DNA of 42,277 nucleotides from a bacterium BMS3Bbin03 (GCA_002898015.1 BDTM01000100.1:1-42277); one strand, 5' to 3'; shown: positions 27,979-36,994, numbered from the stretch's first letter. A program made the numbers and translations. Notes: a model not told the origin generated them from the sequence alone.

Positions 27979-29919
27979 TTATTTCTTTTCCAACAAAATC
28001 AAGCCATTCTGCGGACGTTGAAAAGCATCGAAAATCTGTTTAAAACCCGAATAGTTTTTCAGAGAAATCCACGTCTTATTAAAACGATACTCATATTTGT
28101 AATGAATTTTTCCGCTGCCCGGATCGGTAAATCGTATCTTCCACTCACCAATGGCGTTCTTTTTTGTGAACGCCTGAGGAATAAAGGCGGCTTTGTAGTT
28201 TTGCGGATAATTGACATCTCCCTCCACCACAACTTTCACATTTGAATCCATCACAAAATCAAATTTGCGCTTTTCCAGACTCGGGAAGAAAGGATTGTGC
28301 GCAAAACCGAACGGCACATGCGGGAGATGAAAAATCATCATCTTCCCTTCAACAATACCCAATTCCGGCGTTTTAGCCGTTTGCTCAACGACGACAGAGT
28401 CCACCAGATCTTTTAAATTACTCAATTTGTGTGAAATTTCCGTTGACCCTTCTCCCAATTGATTGGCCGTTTCCAGGAAGTACTGCTCCAATTCTTTAGG
28501 CGTTTTTCCTTTTAAGGCGCGGCGCGCGCGAAGATCAAAAAAGCCATTTAATTTTGAGATAATTTTTGTCGTCACATTCCCGGAAGTATCCAGCGTGAAA
28601 TCCATTTGATTGTGAGAAAAATTAAAATCCGGTGAAAACTGTTTAACCCGTTTGAGAACCGCCTTTTCCGGCTCCAGCACCAGCGCCTGATTTCCCTGTG
28701 CGCCGAGAAAATAGGGGTAGCGGGAATAATCTGCAAACGGATTCAGCCAAAGCCACTGACCGTCTTTTTGAGGAACGGCGACATAAACGGCGTTAAATTG
28801 TTTCGGCATCGGCACGGAGGCGATCAATTTTTGGGGCTGGGTCTGAACAAATGCCGGATAGGATTCAATCCCCGCCGCCTTCAGCAAGGCAACCAGTAAA
28901 ACCGCTTTGTCCCGCCAGTCTCCGTAACGGTTGGCCAGAACAGAATCGGCGTCGTGCGGTTCGTAGCCGGCAAGCCCCAATTTCAAATAAACATTTCTTA
29001 TTTTTTGAGCCACAAATAAAAAGGTGTTTCTGATTTTTTCACTCCGGTTTTTCGCTGCTTTTGTCAATTCCTGTGCCTGCGCACGGATTGAGTCCCCTTG
29101 TGTGATGTGTTTGTAAAATTTGCCTTTCAGCCAGGCGCCCACATTCTCCCATTTTTTTTGAGATGAAAAAGCCAGCAGCGGAATGATTTCTTCAAACGGC
29201 GGCATGTCCGGCTCTGAAATAATCTGAGGTGATTTTTCCACACGCCAGTTGTACACCAATCGGTCGGCAAACGTGGTCTCCTCCGGTTCCACGTTTTTGT
29301 GTAAAAAAGCATATGTGGCGTCCATCGTTTTTGGGACGATCAGCACAAATTCTTTCCGTAAAATCGGATCGTCCGTCTGAAAGCCCACCAGCCCCCAGTA
29401 GTGCCGGTCCGATTTTTCCTTTGGTGCTTTGGACACGGTTCGGAGTTTGAGTTCCATGACCACATTGGGCGCCAGAGCGGGGAAGGAGATCACTTTTTCA
29501 AGCACATTGGCGTAGACCGATGCACCGGTCAATTCCAAAGGGGTAATGTCATTAATGGCTTTCTTTTCAACGGCAATCACCTTGCCGCCGAACTTGTACG
29601 TCACGGCACGAAGCACCTGGATGCTGTCGGTTTCGGCATTGTATTTTCGCTTTTGATCGCCGTATTTTTGCTTGCCCCGATGTTTCAGAATTTTAATCAG
29701 CAAATGTTCATCCAGAGTTGAACTGCCGTCTTCGTGTACCGTCAGTATTTTTTGATGCAGCAAGATCACAGCGCTGGCCTGAGGATAATCGGCCGCATTC
29801 GGAGCATTCTCAATGAGTCCCTGCACTTCTTCCTGCGAATATTTGTGCTGGGCAAAAACCGGATTTACCACCGCTGCCGATAGAAGCAAAAAAAGAAGTG
29901 TTTTATAAAACGTTTTCAT
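27979..29919 (-). CDS. DUF3857 protein with degenerate transglutaminase-like domain
   Basis: This exported protein of 646 residues has a signal peptide (1-23), a DUF3857 beta-rich domain (about 45-260) and a transglutaminase-like fold (about 295-400). The catalytic triad expected from the neighbouring paralogue is replaced. Cysteine becomes W335 in YGDWRDKA, histidine becomes A377 in QFNAVYVAV, and aspartate becomes N393 in WLNPFADY. It is therefore predicted to be catalytically inactive, perhaps a binding or scaffold partner. It follows its paralogue by 41 bp in the same operon and is closed by the terminator at 27898-27945. Confidence 0.85.
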   Translation of the reverse strand: MKTFYKTLLFLLLSAAVVNPVFAQHKYSQEEVQGLIENAPNAADYPQASAVILLHQKILTVHEDGSSTLDEHLLIKILKHRGKQKYGDQKRKYNAETDSIQVLRAVTYKFGGKVIAVEKKAINDITPLELTGASVYANVLEKVISFPALAPNVVMELKLRTVSKAPKEKSDRHYWGLVGFQTDDPILRKEFVLIVPKTMDATYAFLHKNVEPEETTFADRLVYNWRVEKSPQIISEPDMPPFEEIIPLLAFSSQKKWENVGAWLKGKFYKHITQGDSIRAQAQELTKAAKNRSEKIRNTFLFVAQKIRNVYLKLGLAGYEPHDADSVLANRYGDWRDKAVLLVALLKAAGIESYPAFVQTQPQKLIASVPMPKQFNAVYVAVPQKDGQWLWLNPFADYSRYPYFLGAQGNQALVLEPEKAVLKRVKQFSPDFNFSHNQMDFTLDTSGNVTTKIISKLNGFFDLRARRALKGKTPKELEQYFLETANQLGEGSTEISHKLSNLKDLVDSVVVEQTAKTPELGIVEGKMMIFHLPHVPFGFAHNPFFPSLEKRKFDFVMDSNVKVVVEGDVNYPQNYKAAFIPQAFTKKNAIGEWKIRFTDPGSGKIHYKYEYRFNKTWISLKNYSGFKQIFDAFQRPQNGLILLEKK

Positions 29920-29960
29920 TTTAACCTCCTGAATCCAAAATGATCCATTTAAACCTAAAA

Positions 29961-31919
29961 TTATTGACGACTGAAAATGATTTCTCCGCGTCCCGTCTTC
30001 TCTCTTGCCAGCAGAACCTTCTTCAGAACCAGATACGCTTTAGGTGAAAGCGTTTTCTGCTCCACCAATAATTTCTTTTTAAAATGAACCACCGTGGCCC
30101 CGCTACTGTTCTGACTGGTGGTGTATTCCACCGAATAAAAGACCGGTTTTTGTGAAAGGCTGTCAGAATTGGGCACGGCCTTTATTTTTGCGTGCAGCGG
30201 CAGCGTCATGTCCTCCTCTTCCAGAGACCCGAAAGTCGTCCCGATCCGTAAGGGATAAATCCGCTTCGGCAGACTGGCGGCTCTGAAAACGCCTCGGGAA
30301 ATAAGTTCGAATTTTCCGGTGGCCACGGGTGACTTCACCAGAAAATAGTTACCGGCCTTCATGGCGTAATGATCGATCTTGTAAGACAATTTCATCTGAA
30401 ACGGCGTGTACAAATCGTTTACATCCGACATGCTGAAGTTAAGTAATTTTGCACCCGGGTAAACGCCCTGCAGGATCTGCTGCCAGATCATTTTCAATTG
30501 CATGGGCGGCATTCTTTTGGAAAAACCGCGAAATGCCATATCATAAATACCCTTTGTGTCAAATACAATTTCACCGGTCAGATTGCCGTCTTCCGAAAGG
30601 GTGGATTTCCCGTGAATCGTTCCCATGTTGTCCTGAGGTGGCGAATAAGGCGTGAACCGTAAATTCTGTCCTTTTGGGGTGGCGATTAAAACCGCCTGCT
30701 TCGCCTCTGTCGACGGAAGCAGTGTGGGACTATCTTCAATCGTGGGATCTGCATAAATAAAATTCCCGGCCGAATCCCGTAAGGCGACAATCGCATGGCT
30801 GAAATTGATATTCGGTATTTCCGGATCGGTCTTTATACCGGGATTGGTTAACGCAATATCGGCCTGGATGCCGGCCTCCCGGCACATGGCCACCATTAAG
30901 GCAGCCACATCTTTGCACACGCCGTACTTCATTTTATATGTCTGCGCCACCGGATGCGGCTGAAATCCCGCTTTTTTACCGATTGCCAATCCCATATAGC
31001 GGATTTTCTGGGCGACAAAATGGTAAATCGCAAGCACTTTGGCATTCCAATTTTTCTTGCCGGCGGTCAGCCGCTTCACCTCTGCCCGGATGGAATCGTT
31101 AACGGTCAGTCTGGGAGCACTCAGGCTGTCGTACCAAACCGAAATTTCCTTCCAGGATTTGGATGTCGAGGCGATCAATTTGGGGGCAATATCCGGTAAA
31201 GCCGGCATGCCCGGTTCGGGGACAATCAGCGGCACATTCTGCACTTTCCAGGTGTACGTCACCCGGCCGTCTTTAGTCGTTTTTGAGAAATCCACTTTTC
31301 CGCGTTTCACAAGGTAATACAGCGGTCTGGCTGCCGGCCCGGTAATCTGAAAGACTCTCTCCACAATGGGTGAAAATCCCTGAAAGATCTGAATGGCATC
31401 AAAATGATTTTCCATGGGCGCATGGTGTGTTTTATCCAGAACCCTGTACTCGATGGCGTCTCCCACGGCCAGCCCCTTAAAGGTGACCACTTTTTGCCGA
31501 ATGTCCGGTTCATAAATATTCATGGCCACAACCGATGCTTCTGTAATATCGGTGATCATTTTTTTTGGCACCGGAATTACCGAGCCGTCTTTTTTGATTA
31601 CCCGGGCCAATTCAATCGTAACGGCATCATATTTACGAAAATAAAAGAAGCGTGCCTCGCTGTTTTGTCTCTTGCCCGGTTTCGTTAGAATCTTCACAAG
31701 AGCGTGCTGATAATTGGTGTACAGCCCGTTCGCCTGATAATGGTACACCGTTGAATCGAATACGACAATTGCGTTTGCATTCGGAAATTTCTTTAAACCG
31801 CCGGCTGTCTTCAATTTTTGAAAAATTTCCGGCGACACTTTCTGGTCGGCTGATGCAAATGCTGTCCACACAAAAAGCAAGCCGAGCAAAAGAAGGAACG
31901 TCAACATCTTCTTTTTCAT
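29961..31919 (-). CDS. DUF3857/transglutaminase-like exported protein (active-site intact)
   Basis: This 652-residue protein has a signal peptide (1-24), a DUF3857 domain (about 45-265) and a transglutaminase core with the full triad: C335 in YGVCKDVAALM, H375 in NFSHAIVAL, and D391 in YADPTIED. A C-terminal beta-rich region (DUF2569/DUF3858-like in style) follows. Such proteins are exported and may act as peptidases or cross-linking enzymes, but no substrate is established. It is the first of two paralogous genes; the second has lost the triad. Confidence 0.87.
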   Translation of the reverse strand: MKKKMLTFLLLLGLLFVWTAFASADQKVSPEIFQKLKTAGGLKKFPNANAIVVFDSTVYHYQANGLYTNYQHALVKILTKPGKRQNSEARFFYFRKYDAVTIELARVIKKDGSVIPVPKKMITDITEASVVAMNIYEPDIRQKVVTFKGLAVGDAIEYRVLDKTHHAPMENHFDAIQIFQGFSPIVERVFQITGPAARPLYYLVKRGKVDFSKTTKDGRVTYTWKVQNVPLIVPEPGMPALPDIAPKLIASTSKSWKEISVWYDSLSAPRLTVNDSIRAEVKRLTAGKKNWNAKVLAIYHFVAQKIRYMGLAIGKKAGFQPHPVAQTYKMKYGVCKDVAALMVAMCREAGIQADIALTNPGIKTDPEIPNINFSHAIVALRDSAGNFIYADPTIEDSPTLLPSTEAKQAVLIATPKGQNLRFTPYSPPQDNMGTIHGKSTLSEDGNLTGEIVFDTKGIYDMAFRGFSKRMPPMQLKMIWQQILQGVYPGAKLLNFSMSDVNDLYTPFQMKLSYKIDHYAMKAGNYFLVKSPVATGKFELISRGVFRAASLPKRIYPLRIGTTFGSLEEEDMTLPLHAKIKAVPNSDSLSQKPVFYSVEYTTSQNSSGATVVHFKKKLLVEQKTLSPKAYLVLKKVLLAREKTGRGEIIFSRQ

Positions 31920-32072
31920 TGATAAGTCCTCCCGTTGGTGAAATGAATTGCTGTTTTAACCCGCCCATATAAACTGGAATAGATAACGCTTCAAAGGCTT
32001 TAACAACGGATTGTGCAGTGATGGCTTTCTCCCAACGCAACCCGGTTTATCGTGTTCTTAAAGGTTCCGGTC

Positions 32073-33263
32073 TTAACGGATTAGCCATAATTTCATTTGC
32101 GGATGACTCAAAAACTCCGCGCCGTGCTCACGAACAACGATGATCTCTTCCATTGTGACCACGCCGTGTCCCGTAACGGTTAAACGGGGTTCCAGTGTGT
32201 ACACCTGCCCCGCTTCGACAGGGAGGTTCGGGAGGTCTCCGTAGCGATCCCATTCGGGGGCCAGCAGTCCGCCGCCGTCGTGAGCCAGTCTCCCCACCTG
32301 ATGTCCCAGTGCGTGCGGGTACGCTTCATAGCCGTTTTGCACAATGTGGTCTCGGGCAACGGCATCAATTTGCCGTCCGGGCAGGCCCGGCTTAACGGCT
32401 TCAGCGGATAGTTGAATGGAATCCCGCAGCACATCGAAACCCTTCTGCACATTCGGCGGCGCCTCTGTTTCCCCATTCCGCAAAAAATACCAGGTGCGCT
32501 GCATGTCCGAGCAGTAGCCGTCCTTTTTTACGCCAAAATCCATGTTAATAATGTGCCCCTTTTCCGTTTTTCGATCCGTTGGCCCAAAATGGGCACCGGC
32601 CGTTTCGGGCCCGGTAAATACCGATGGACACATAATGGGATCCCAGGCCGGCTCCACCCCATAAGCGTTGAATTCTTCTTTTATAAACGCTGCAATCTCC
32701 TTTTCCGTCTGGCCGGGCCGGAGAAAGCGGGTTACTTTGTCGTAAATTTCCTCCGTAATGCGAATGGATGCTTTTATCCTTTCAATTTCCGTGGGAGATT
32801 TCCTGCCGCGGAGAGAGGACACAATGGGTTCGGAAGAGATCAAACGTTCCGCGTACGGCGTATCCCGCAAATAATCTTTCAGCAGCAAATACATGCCGTG
32901 GGTCAGACCATCGGACATGTAATCATTTTTGGAATAATTAACGGCAATCTTCTGCGGATTGATTCTTTCCAGAACTTTTAAAAAATCCTCCCGAATAGAC
33001 GCCGTATAGCCGATCACCTCTGCGTAGTTTCCGGTTTCTTTGATATTGGGGACATCCAAACTGCCCACAATGGCGATCGTGTCACCTGCAGCCGTCATAA
33101 AAAATGCCGATTGCCAGGTGCAGCCGGTGCCCGAAATCATCTCCAGGGTGGGATCCGCCATGGCCGCTGTTTCGCGCACAAAAACAAGCCAGACATCGAC
33201 ATCCTTCTCTTTTAAAATGTCGGACGCCTGCTGAATTTTTTCCTTAATAATTGGATCAGACAT
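32073..33263 (-). CDS. M24-family Xaa-Pro aminopeptidase-like metallopeptidase
   Basis: This 396-residue cytoplasmic protein has a creatinase-like N-terminal domain (about 1-160) and the pita-bread catalytic domain. All five metal ligands are visible: D242 in NMDFG, D253 in CSDMQRTW, H321 in ALGHQVG, E358 in TLEPRL, and E372 in TMEEII. It should remove N-terminal residues before proline or act as a related dipeptidase. The ribosome-binding site AAGGAG lies just before ATG 33263 and overlaps the stop of a tiny upstream ORF. Confidence 0.92.
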   Translation of the reverse strand: MSDPIIKEKIQQASDILKEKDVDVWLVFVRETAAMADPTLEMISGTGCTWQSAFFMTAAGDTIAIVGSLDVPNIKETGNYAEVIGYTASIREDFLKVLERINPQKIAVNYSKNDYMSDGLTHGMYLLLKDYLRDTPYAERLISSEPIVSSLRGRKSPTEIERIKASIRITEEIYDKVTRFLRPGQTEKEIAAFIKEEFNAYGVEPAWDPIMCPSVFTGPETAGAHFGPTDRKTEKGHIINMDFGVKKDGYCSDMQRTWYFLRNGETEAPPNVQKGFDVLRDSIQLSAEAVKPGLPGRQIDAVARDHIVQNGYEAYPHALGHQVGRLAHDGGGLLAPEWDRYGDLPNLPVEAGQVYTLEPRLTVTGHGVVTMEEIIVVREHGAEFLSHPQMKLWLIR

Positions 33264-33265
33264 TT

Positions 33266-33352
33266 TTAACTCCTTTTTGCAGCCACTCCGAACAAGGCAA
33301 TCAAATACCCTGCTGTCACAAAAGCTGTTTTTATGTAAAGTGTGATAGTCAT
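33266..33352 (-). CDS. Possible 28-residue membrane peptide
   Basis: MTITLYIKTAFVTAGYLIAL, continuing to GVAAKRS, would form one transmembrane helix with a basic C-terminus. Its stop lies within the ribosome-binding region of the M24 peptidase gene, two bases before that gene's ATG, which would couple translation. No clear ribosome-binding site precedes its own ATG. It could equally be a relic of a larger membrane protein. The longer frame reaching 33469 looks non-coding. Confidence 0.25.
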   Translation of the reverse strand: MTITLYIKTAFVTAGYLIALFGVAAKRS

Positions 33353-33624
33353 ATTAGCAAAATTTTGATTTACAGATTTGAGGTGTGTTTCATTTTTGTG
33401 CTGTAGAGATTGCCTGTCGGTTACAAATCGGGATCGATGGATATCTGCTGTTAAGACGCAAAAAAGCATAAAAATCGTCCGTAATTATTTTGCTGATAGA
33501 AATAACTCTAATAAAAATAATGATGATTTTCCATTTTTGTAATATAATAAAATAACAGGAAAGAATCAAGGAGGGAAATAGCAATTGATTCGTTGAGGCA
33601 AAGTTTTAGATAATAATGAGAACT

Positions 33625-33703
33625 CACCCCCTGATAGGGTGCAGAACCAACGTTGGCGGCCGGAACTTCAGCCCTTTTCCGCACGGGGCTGGAGAGGGGG
33701 AGC
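33625..33703. repeat. REP-like double hairpin
   Basis: Two short inverted repeats occur in an otherwise AT-rich gap: CACCC/GGGTG (33625-33641) and AGCCC/GGGCT (33670-33690), followed by GGAGAGGGGG. The GC-rich block stands out from its surroundings, as expected for an inserted palindromic repeat. The remainder of 33353-33737 shows no gene. Confidence 0.45.
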
Positions 33704-33737
33704 AATTTCAAAGCTAATCTAACCCTTATATTTTTTA

Positions 33738-33766
33738 TTGACACCATTTAAAATATTTGTTAGATT
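33738..33766 (+). promoter_or_regulatory. Promoter of the esterase gene
   Basis: A consensus TTGACA (33738-33743) and TAGATT (33761-33766) are separated by 17 bp, about 90 bp upstream of ATG 33856. Confidence 0.6.
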
Positions 33767-33855
33767 AAAATACGATTTCAGGTGAAATTCTGAAAAATGG
33801 ACTGCGAAGATTTAGACTAATCGATTCGAATAATAAATTTCAGGATGTAAATCCG

Positions 33856-34701
33856 ATGAGAAAATTTGCTTATCTTTTTGTTGGGGTTATTTTCTTTTTT
33901 ACTTCAGTTTTTGCGTCGGAAAAAAACCTCCGGATTGTTTCCGAAAAGAGTTATTATTTAAATAAAACAACCAGCTTTTATCTTTATCTGCCAAACCAAT
34001 ATTCAAAAACAAACAAACGCTTTCCGGTTTTGTATTTGTTGCACGGAGCTTACGGAAGTTACAGAGATTGGGTTGAAAAAACAAATGTAGAGAATTTGGC
34101 CGACAGCTACAACTTTATTATCGTGATGCCTGACGGAAATCCTTTTGGATGGTATGTCGATAGTCCGATTGATTCGACCTCCAGATATGAAAGCTATATT
34201 ATAAAGGAACTTATTCCCTTTGTCGATTCCCATTATCGGACCCTTCGCGATAGAAAGCATCGCGGGATTTGCGGCTTAAGCATGGGCGGGCACGGCGCCA
34301 TCTCCCTGGCCGAGAAACATCCGGATTTGTTTGGTTCTGCATCATCGTTAAGCGGGCTGATGGATATAACCCGATATCCGAAGCGTTGGGAAATCGCAAA
34401 ACGTCTGGGCAAATACAGTCAGTTTCCTGAACGCTGGAAAGCAAATTCCTGTTATTTCCTGGCAAAAAGACTGGTTGGCGCAAATGTGAAACTCCTGATC
34501 GATGTGGGCAAGTCAGATTTTTCAGTTAAAATAAACAGAGATTTTAACCGGGAATTGGATTCGTTAAAAATTCCGCATATTTACCGGGAATTTCCGGGTT
34601 CGCATAACTGGAATTACTGGAGAAGCCATATTGGGGAACATCTGGAATTTCATAATAAATGTTTTCAGGATAGATTCGGTTATTATAGAAAGGCCGATTA
34701 A
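33856..34701 (+). CDS. Secreted esterase (esterase D/feruloyl-esterase-like alpha/beta hydrolase)
   Basis: This 281-residue protein has a signal peptide (1-20) and an alpha/beta-hydrolase fold of the putative-esterase family. VLYLLHGAYGSYRDW forms the oxyanion region. The nucleophile is S142 in CGLSMGGHGA, the likely acid D221 in GKSDF, and the catalytic histidine H250 in FPGSHNWNYW. It probably hydrolyses acyl esters of carbohydrates or other small esters in the periplasm. It is monocistronic with its own promoter. Its 3' end overlaps, on the opposite strand, the tail of the decayed RAYT frame. Confidence 0.88.
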   Translation: MRKFAYLFVGVIFFFTSVFASEKNLRIVSEKSYYLNKTTSFYLYLPNQYSKTNKRFPVLYLLHGAYGSYRDWVEKTNVENLADSYNFIIVMPDGNPFGWYVDSPIDSTSRYESYIIKELIPFVDSHYRTLRDRKHRGICGLSMGGHGAISLAEKHPDLFGSASSLSGLMDITRYPKRWEIAKRLGKYSQFPERWKANSCYFLAKRLVGANVKLLIDVGKSDFSVKINRDFNRELDSLKIPHIYREFPGSHNWNYWRSHIGEHLEFHNKCFQDRFGYYRKAD

Positions 34702-35169
34702 TCCTCCCACAATTCCTCCGGATAATGCAGCCGGTACAATTCCGCCTCCCGCACCGTTGAGCCCGGCAGGCCCCGAATATGGGGCGCAATAAGCCACCCC
34801 GACAGAATCGCCATCCGAAACAAGTGTCCGGTTGCGATCATCCGGCCCCGCCGACGTAAACCCATGAATATATTTGACGATTGTGATTGATTCAAACGCC
34901 CCGGCAATATCACCAACCGTTTTGTCTCTTGTAGGGGCAAACCCTTGTGGTTGCCCCGATTCAGTTGGATGCCCTGAAGTATTTTTATTTGGTCCGGATT
35001 TGTTTTGGGCGACCACAAGAGTCGCCCCTGCGGATGTTGCAATGGGCTCGCCAAAGGACGTGGCGGTTATTTCCATAATGGCGTGGAAGTGGTTGGGCAT
35101 GACCACGGATTCGTGCAATTTTACATTTGGAAAACGTTCCGGAATCGCAATCCATTCATTATGAACCAT
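34564..35169 (-). pseudogene. Remnant of a REP-associated tyrosine transposase (RAYT, IS200-like Y1)
   Basis: The frame starts in mid-domain (MVHNEWIAIPERFPNVKLHE) and contains the HUH-type metal motif in VVMPNHFHAI, then TVGDIAGAFESITIVKYIHG, all typical of RAYTs. The first ~45 residues of the family are missing: upstream in the same frame is a TAG and then an HsdS fragment. After YIHG (about 34860) the sequence no longer resembles the family, so the region holding the catalytic tyrosine is lost. A REP-type inverted pair (34931-35032) is embedded in frame. Confidence 0.75.
34931..35032. repeat. REPIN: two inverted REP-like hairpins inside the RAYT remnant
   Basis: The first hairpin is GGGGCAA/TTGCCCC (34934-34940 with 34951-34957). 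The second is GGGCGAC/GTCGCCC (35008-35014 with 35021-35027). The two are inverted copies of one motif (GTAGGGGC then CTTGTGG then GCCC). Both lie in the RAYT reading frame and introduce no stop codon. Confidence 0.75.
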
Positions 35170-35178
35170 TTTTCCTGA

Positions 35179-35538
35179 CTATATTTTCACCCGCACTTCA
35201 CCGCCTGCGTGCGGTTTGCCCGCGCGGGCAGGTTCGATAAACCACTGCCGGAACAGGGTTTCGGCCAGGACTTCCAGGGTTTTGTTTTGGCGGTGCAGCA
35301 GCTCAATTTTGTCATCAGGGGTGGAGAGCACCGCGCAACGGCTTTTTGCTCGGGGAGCGGGGGGAATAAAAAAGACGAAGGTTTTAGAGTCACACGAAGC
35401 GGACACTTTACCACTCAACCAACTGCCGTATCCCAGGGTTAGGAAAAAAGACCCGTTATTCCTGACCACAGATGAATTCAATTGAACCGCCCCCGGCATT
35501 TCAGGGGAGCAAGGCGCCACAGCGCGAATGATTGACAA
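35179..35538 (-). pseudogene. C-terminal fragment of a type I restriction specificity subunit (HsdS)
   Basis: The segment LSTPDDKIELLHRQNKTLEV followed by LAETLFRQWFIEPA is the classic C-terminal helix-loop of HsdS proteins. Just before it the expected PPLPEQKAVAR motif is present but in another frame, so there is a frameshift near 35330. No target-recognition domains, HsdM or HsdR accompany it. The remainder of the frame (35380-35538) is weakly HsdS-like. It is a relic of a lost type I system. Confidence 0.75.
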
Positions 35539-35635
35539 CAGTTGAGAAAGAACAATCTTCTTTTTTTAAAAGCGTTGGAAACGTCCAGGGAAACGTACGT
35601 CCTGCTGCTGCCTTTTCTACTGCAATTCGATTTTA

Positions 35636-36007
35636 TCACTGCCTTTTAGGGCTTTCGTTTGTATCTTCGTTTATTAAAAATTTGTTTCCCTTTGATTTCA
35701 TAATCTCGATAAATCGTTCGGTATTCTCAACAGTAAAGCCAATGCGGATCCTCTGAGAAGTCAGGCGAAGTAAGAATATCGAGTTTCGCCGGGGTCGCTT
35801 CCAATCCAGAGGGAACCAAACCATAAAATTACCCGTTCCCCATATTCTCCATTTTCCATTTAGCAAAGTCGGTGATTTTTTTTCAAGGCTAAGGATGTCA
35901 GAGAATTCAACAAACTTGGATCCAAACGGGAAATAATAATTCCGGAACCGAATTCCATTTTCATACACTTTCACGAGACTGTCTGAGTAGATAATATTCT
36001 GTTTCAT
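35636..36007 (-). CDS. Small conserved-looking protein, possible PH-like fold
   Basis: This 123-residue soluble protein has no recognised motif. It shows alternating beta-strand patterns (VKVYENGIRFRNYYFPFGSK, then EFSDILSLEKK, then SIFLLRLTSQRIRIGFTVEN) and a final helix (TERFIEIMKSKGNKFL). This is the order expected of bacterial PH-like domains, but that is a guess from pattern. A GGGAG site lies upstream of ATG 36007. The gene stands alone in the decayed region, just left of a palindromic element (36072-36184). Confidence 0.6.
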   Translation of the reverse strand: MKQNIIYSDSLVKVYENGIRFRNYYFPFGSKFVEFSDILSLEKKSPTLLNGKWRIWGTGNFMVWFPLDWKRPRRNSIFLLRLTSQRIRIGFTVENTERFIEIMKSKGNKFLINEDTNESPKRQ

Positions 36008-36127
36008 TCTTTTTTACTCCCAACGATTTTCGTTTAACACGCTTGAAATAGTGGAGAATAAAACTTTAATAACTAACAAGATACGAATCAAAACCATCTA
36101 AAGCAACAGAAAAATATCGGCTGTTTT

Positions 36128-36184
36128 AAGTCGGTGTTGAAGCCGTTGTTGAACCAAGCCCCGTTTTACGGGGCCGTTTTTTTC
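36128..36184 (+). repeat. Direct repeat A with attC-like right arm
   Basis: This element matches 40682-40737. Over the core starting TTGTTGAAC, 34 of 39 bases agree. It contains GTTGAAC (36148-36154), which fits the integron core-site pattern GTTRRRY. An imperfect inverted arm lies at 36072-36095. The right half doubles as the terminator at 36158-36183. Its counterpart is in the same orientation 4.5 kb away. Confidence 0.6.
36158..36183 (+). terminator. Rho-independent terminator-like hairpin within repeat A
   Basis: A perfect 7-bp stem GCCCCGT/ACGGGGC (36158-36174) with a 3-base loop is followed by CG and seven T residues on the plus strand. No plus-strand gene ends here, so it may be an insulator or part of a mobile-unit boundary. 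Confidence 0.7.
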
Positions 36185-36244
36185 ATAGAGCCGTTTTTTG
36201 CCGATTCTCTCCTAAAAATATTTGCCTGGTGATTCGCCCCTGTA

Positions 36245-36994
36245 CTAATCCCTGACACAACGAACCGAAGCTCCGTTGCGCTTAAAAGTGCGGTAGTAAC
36301 GCAAGATATGGCGATTTTCGTAGCTCAGGGTGCGACCCCACGCCTTGTCGCTGCCGAGCTCCGTAGAGGACCAAAAGTAGGCGTAGCGACTTATATTGCT
36401 GTAATAACCCCCGCTGTCACGGTAGCCGCCGGGTAAGGCGGAAAATCCGCTTTCGTTAGTCGCTCCCGTATTCGGAGCGATCCAATACGAAGTATCGGTT
36501 TCTTTGAGTTTGCCGCCTTCATCTGTACCGCGCCAGCCTTCACCATCAGCCTCCGAACGGCTCATGCCTAAATACATTTCTAATTCTTTCCATTCTTCAT
36601 CCGTTGGCAAATGCCAGCCTGCAGGGGCTAAATTACCGGTGTTATTTACCGCGTACCAGTTGTAAAGCCGGCCATAAGCAGCAATATGGTCCTCATTGTT
36701 GTCGTAATTGCAGTAGGCGCCGGTTGATAAATTCGCCCATTCCGATTTTTCGCTTACATTCGGTATTGGGACACCATTGCGATAATGTGTCACCTTTAGG
36801 TTTTCCGCCATCCACCATTGATTGCCGATTTTGACCGTTTGGTAGACATTGCCATCGATATCGGTTACAGTACCTGTCTTAATTGCATCACTTTTTTTCT
36901 CAGTATTCACAGGGTTTTTGTTGCAAGACATCATAAAAACCACCGACAAAAAAATAAACGATAAATACAGGCAGAGCAAACGGGTTTTAGACAT
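36245..36994 (-). CDS. FISUMP-domain lipoprotein
   Basis: This 249-residue protein begins MSKTRLLCLYLSFIFLSVVF, with a lipobox ending at C24 (MMSC), so it is a lipoprotein. The remainder is one Fibrobacter-succinogenes-major-paralogous domain: TVTDIDGNVYQTVKIGNQWW, MAENL, PAGWHLPTDEEWKELE, FSALPGGYRDSGGYY, and WSSTE near the end, finishing GASVRCVRD. Such proteins are surface-exposed and of unknown function. The start at 36994 is chosen because AAGGAG lies five bases upstream; the longer frame to 37105 adds non-coding-looking sequence. It sits between repeat A and the IS91-like remnant. Confidence 0.88.
   Translation of the reverse strand: MSKTRLLCLYLSFIFLSVVFMMSCNKNPVNTEKKSDAIKTGTVTDIDGNVYQTVKIGNQWWMAENLKVTHYRNGVPIPNVSEKSEWANLSTGAYCNYDNNEDHIAAYGRLYNWYAVNNTGNLAPAGWHLPTDEEWKELEMYLGMSRSEADGEGWRGTDEGGKLKETDTSYWIAPNTGATNESGFSALPGGYRDSGGYYSNISRYAYFWSSTELGSDKAWGRTLSYENRHILRYYRTFKRNGASVRCVRD

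Noticed and set aside
31633..32040. A 135-codon minus-strand frame between the DUF3857 and M24 genes
   Set aside because: Most of it overlaps the start of the DUF3857 gene, which has a signal peptide and clear domains.
34698..35054. A 118-codon minus-strand frame within the RAYT region
   Set aside because: It is an alternative frame through the transposase and REP sequence. Its end (YPEELWED) looks vaguely protein-like but I could not place it in a family.
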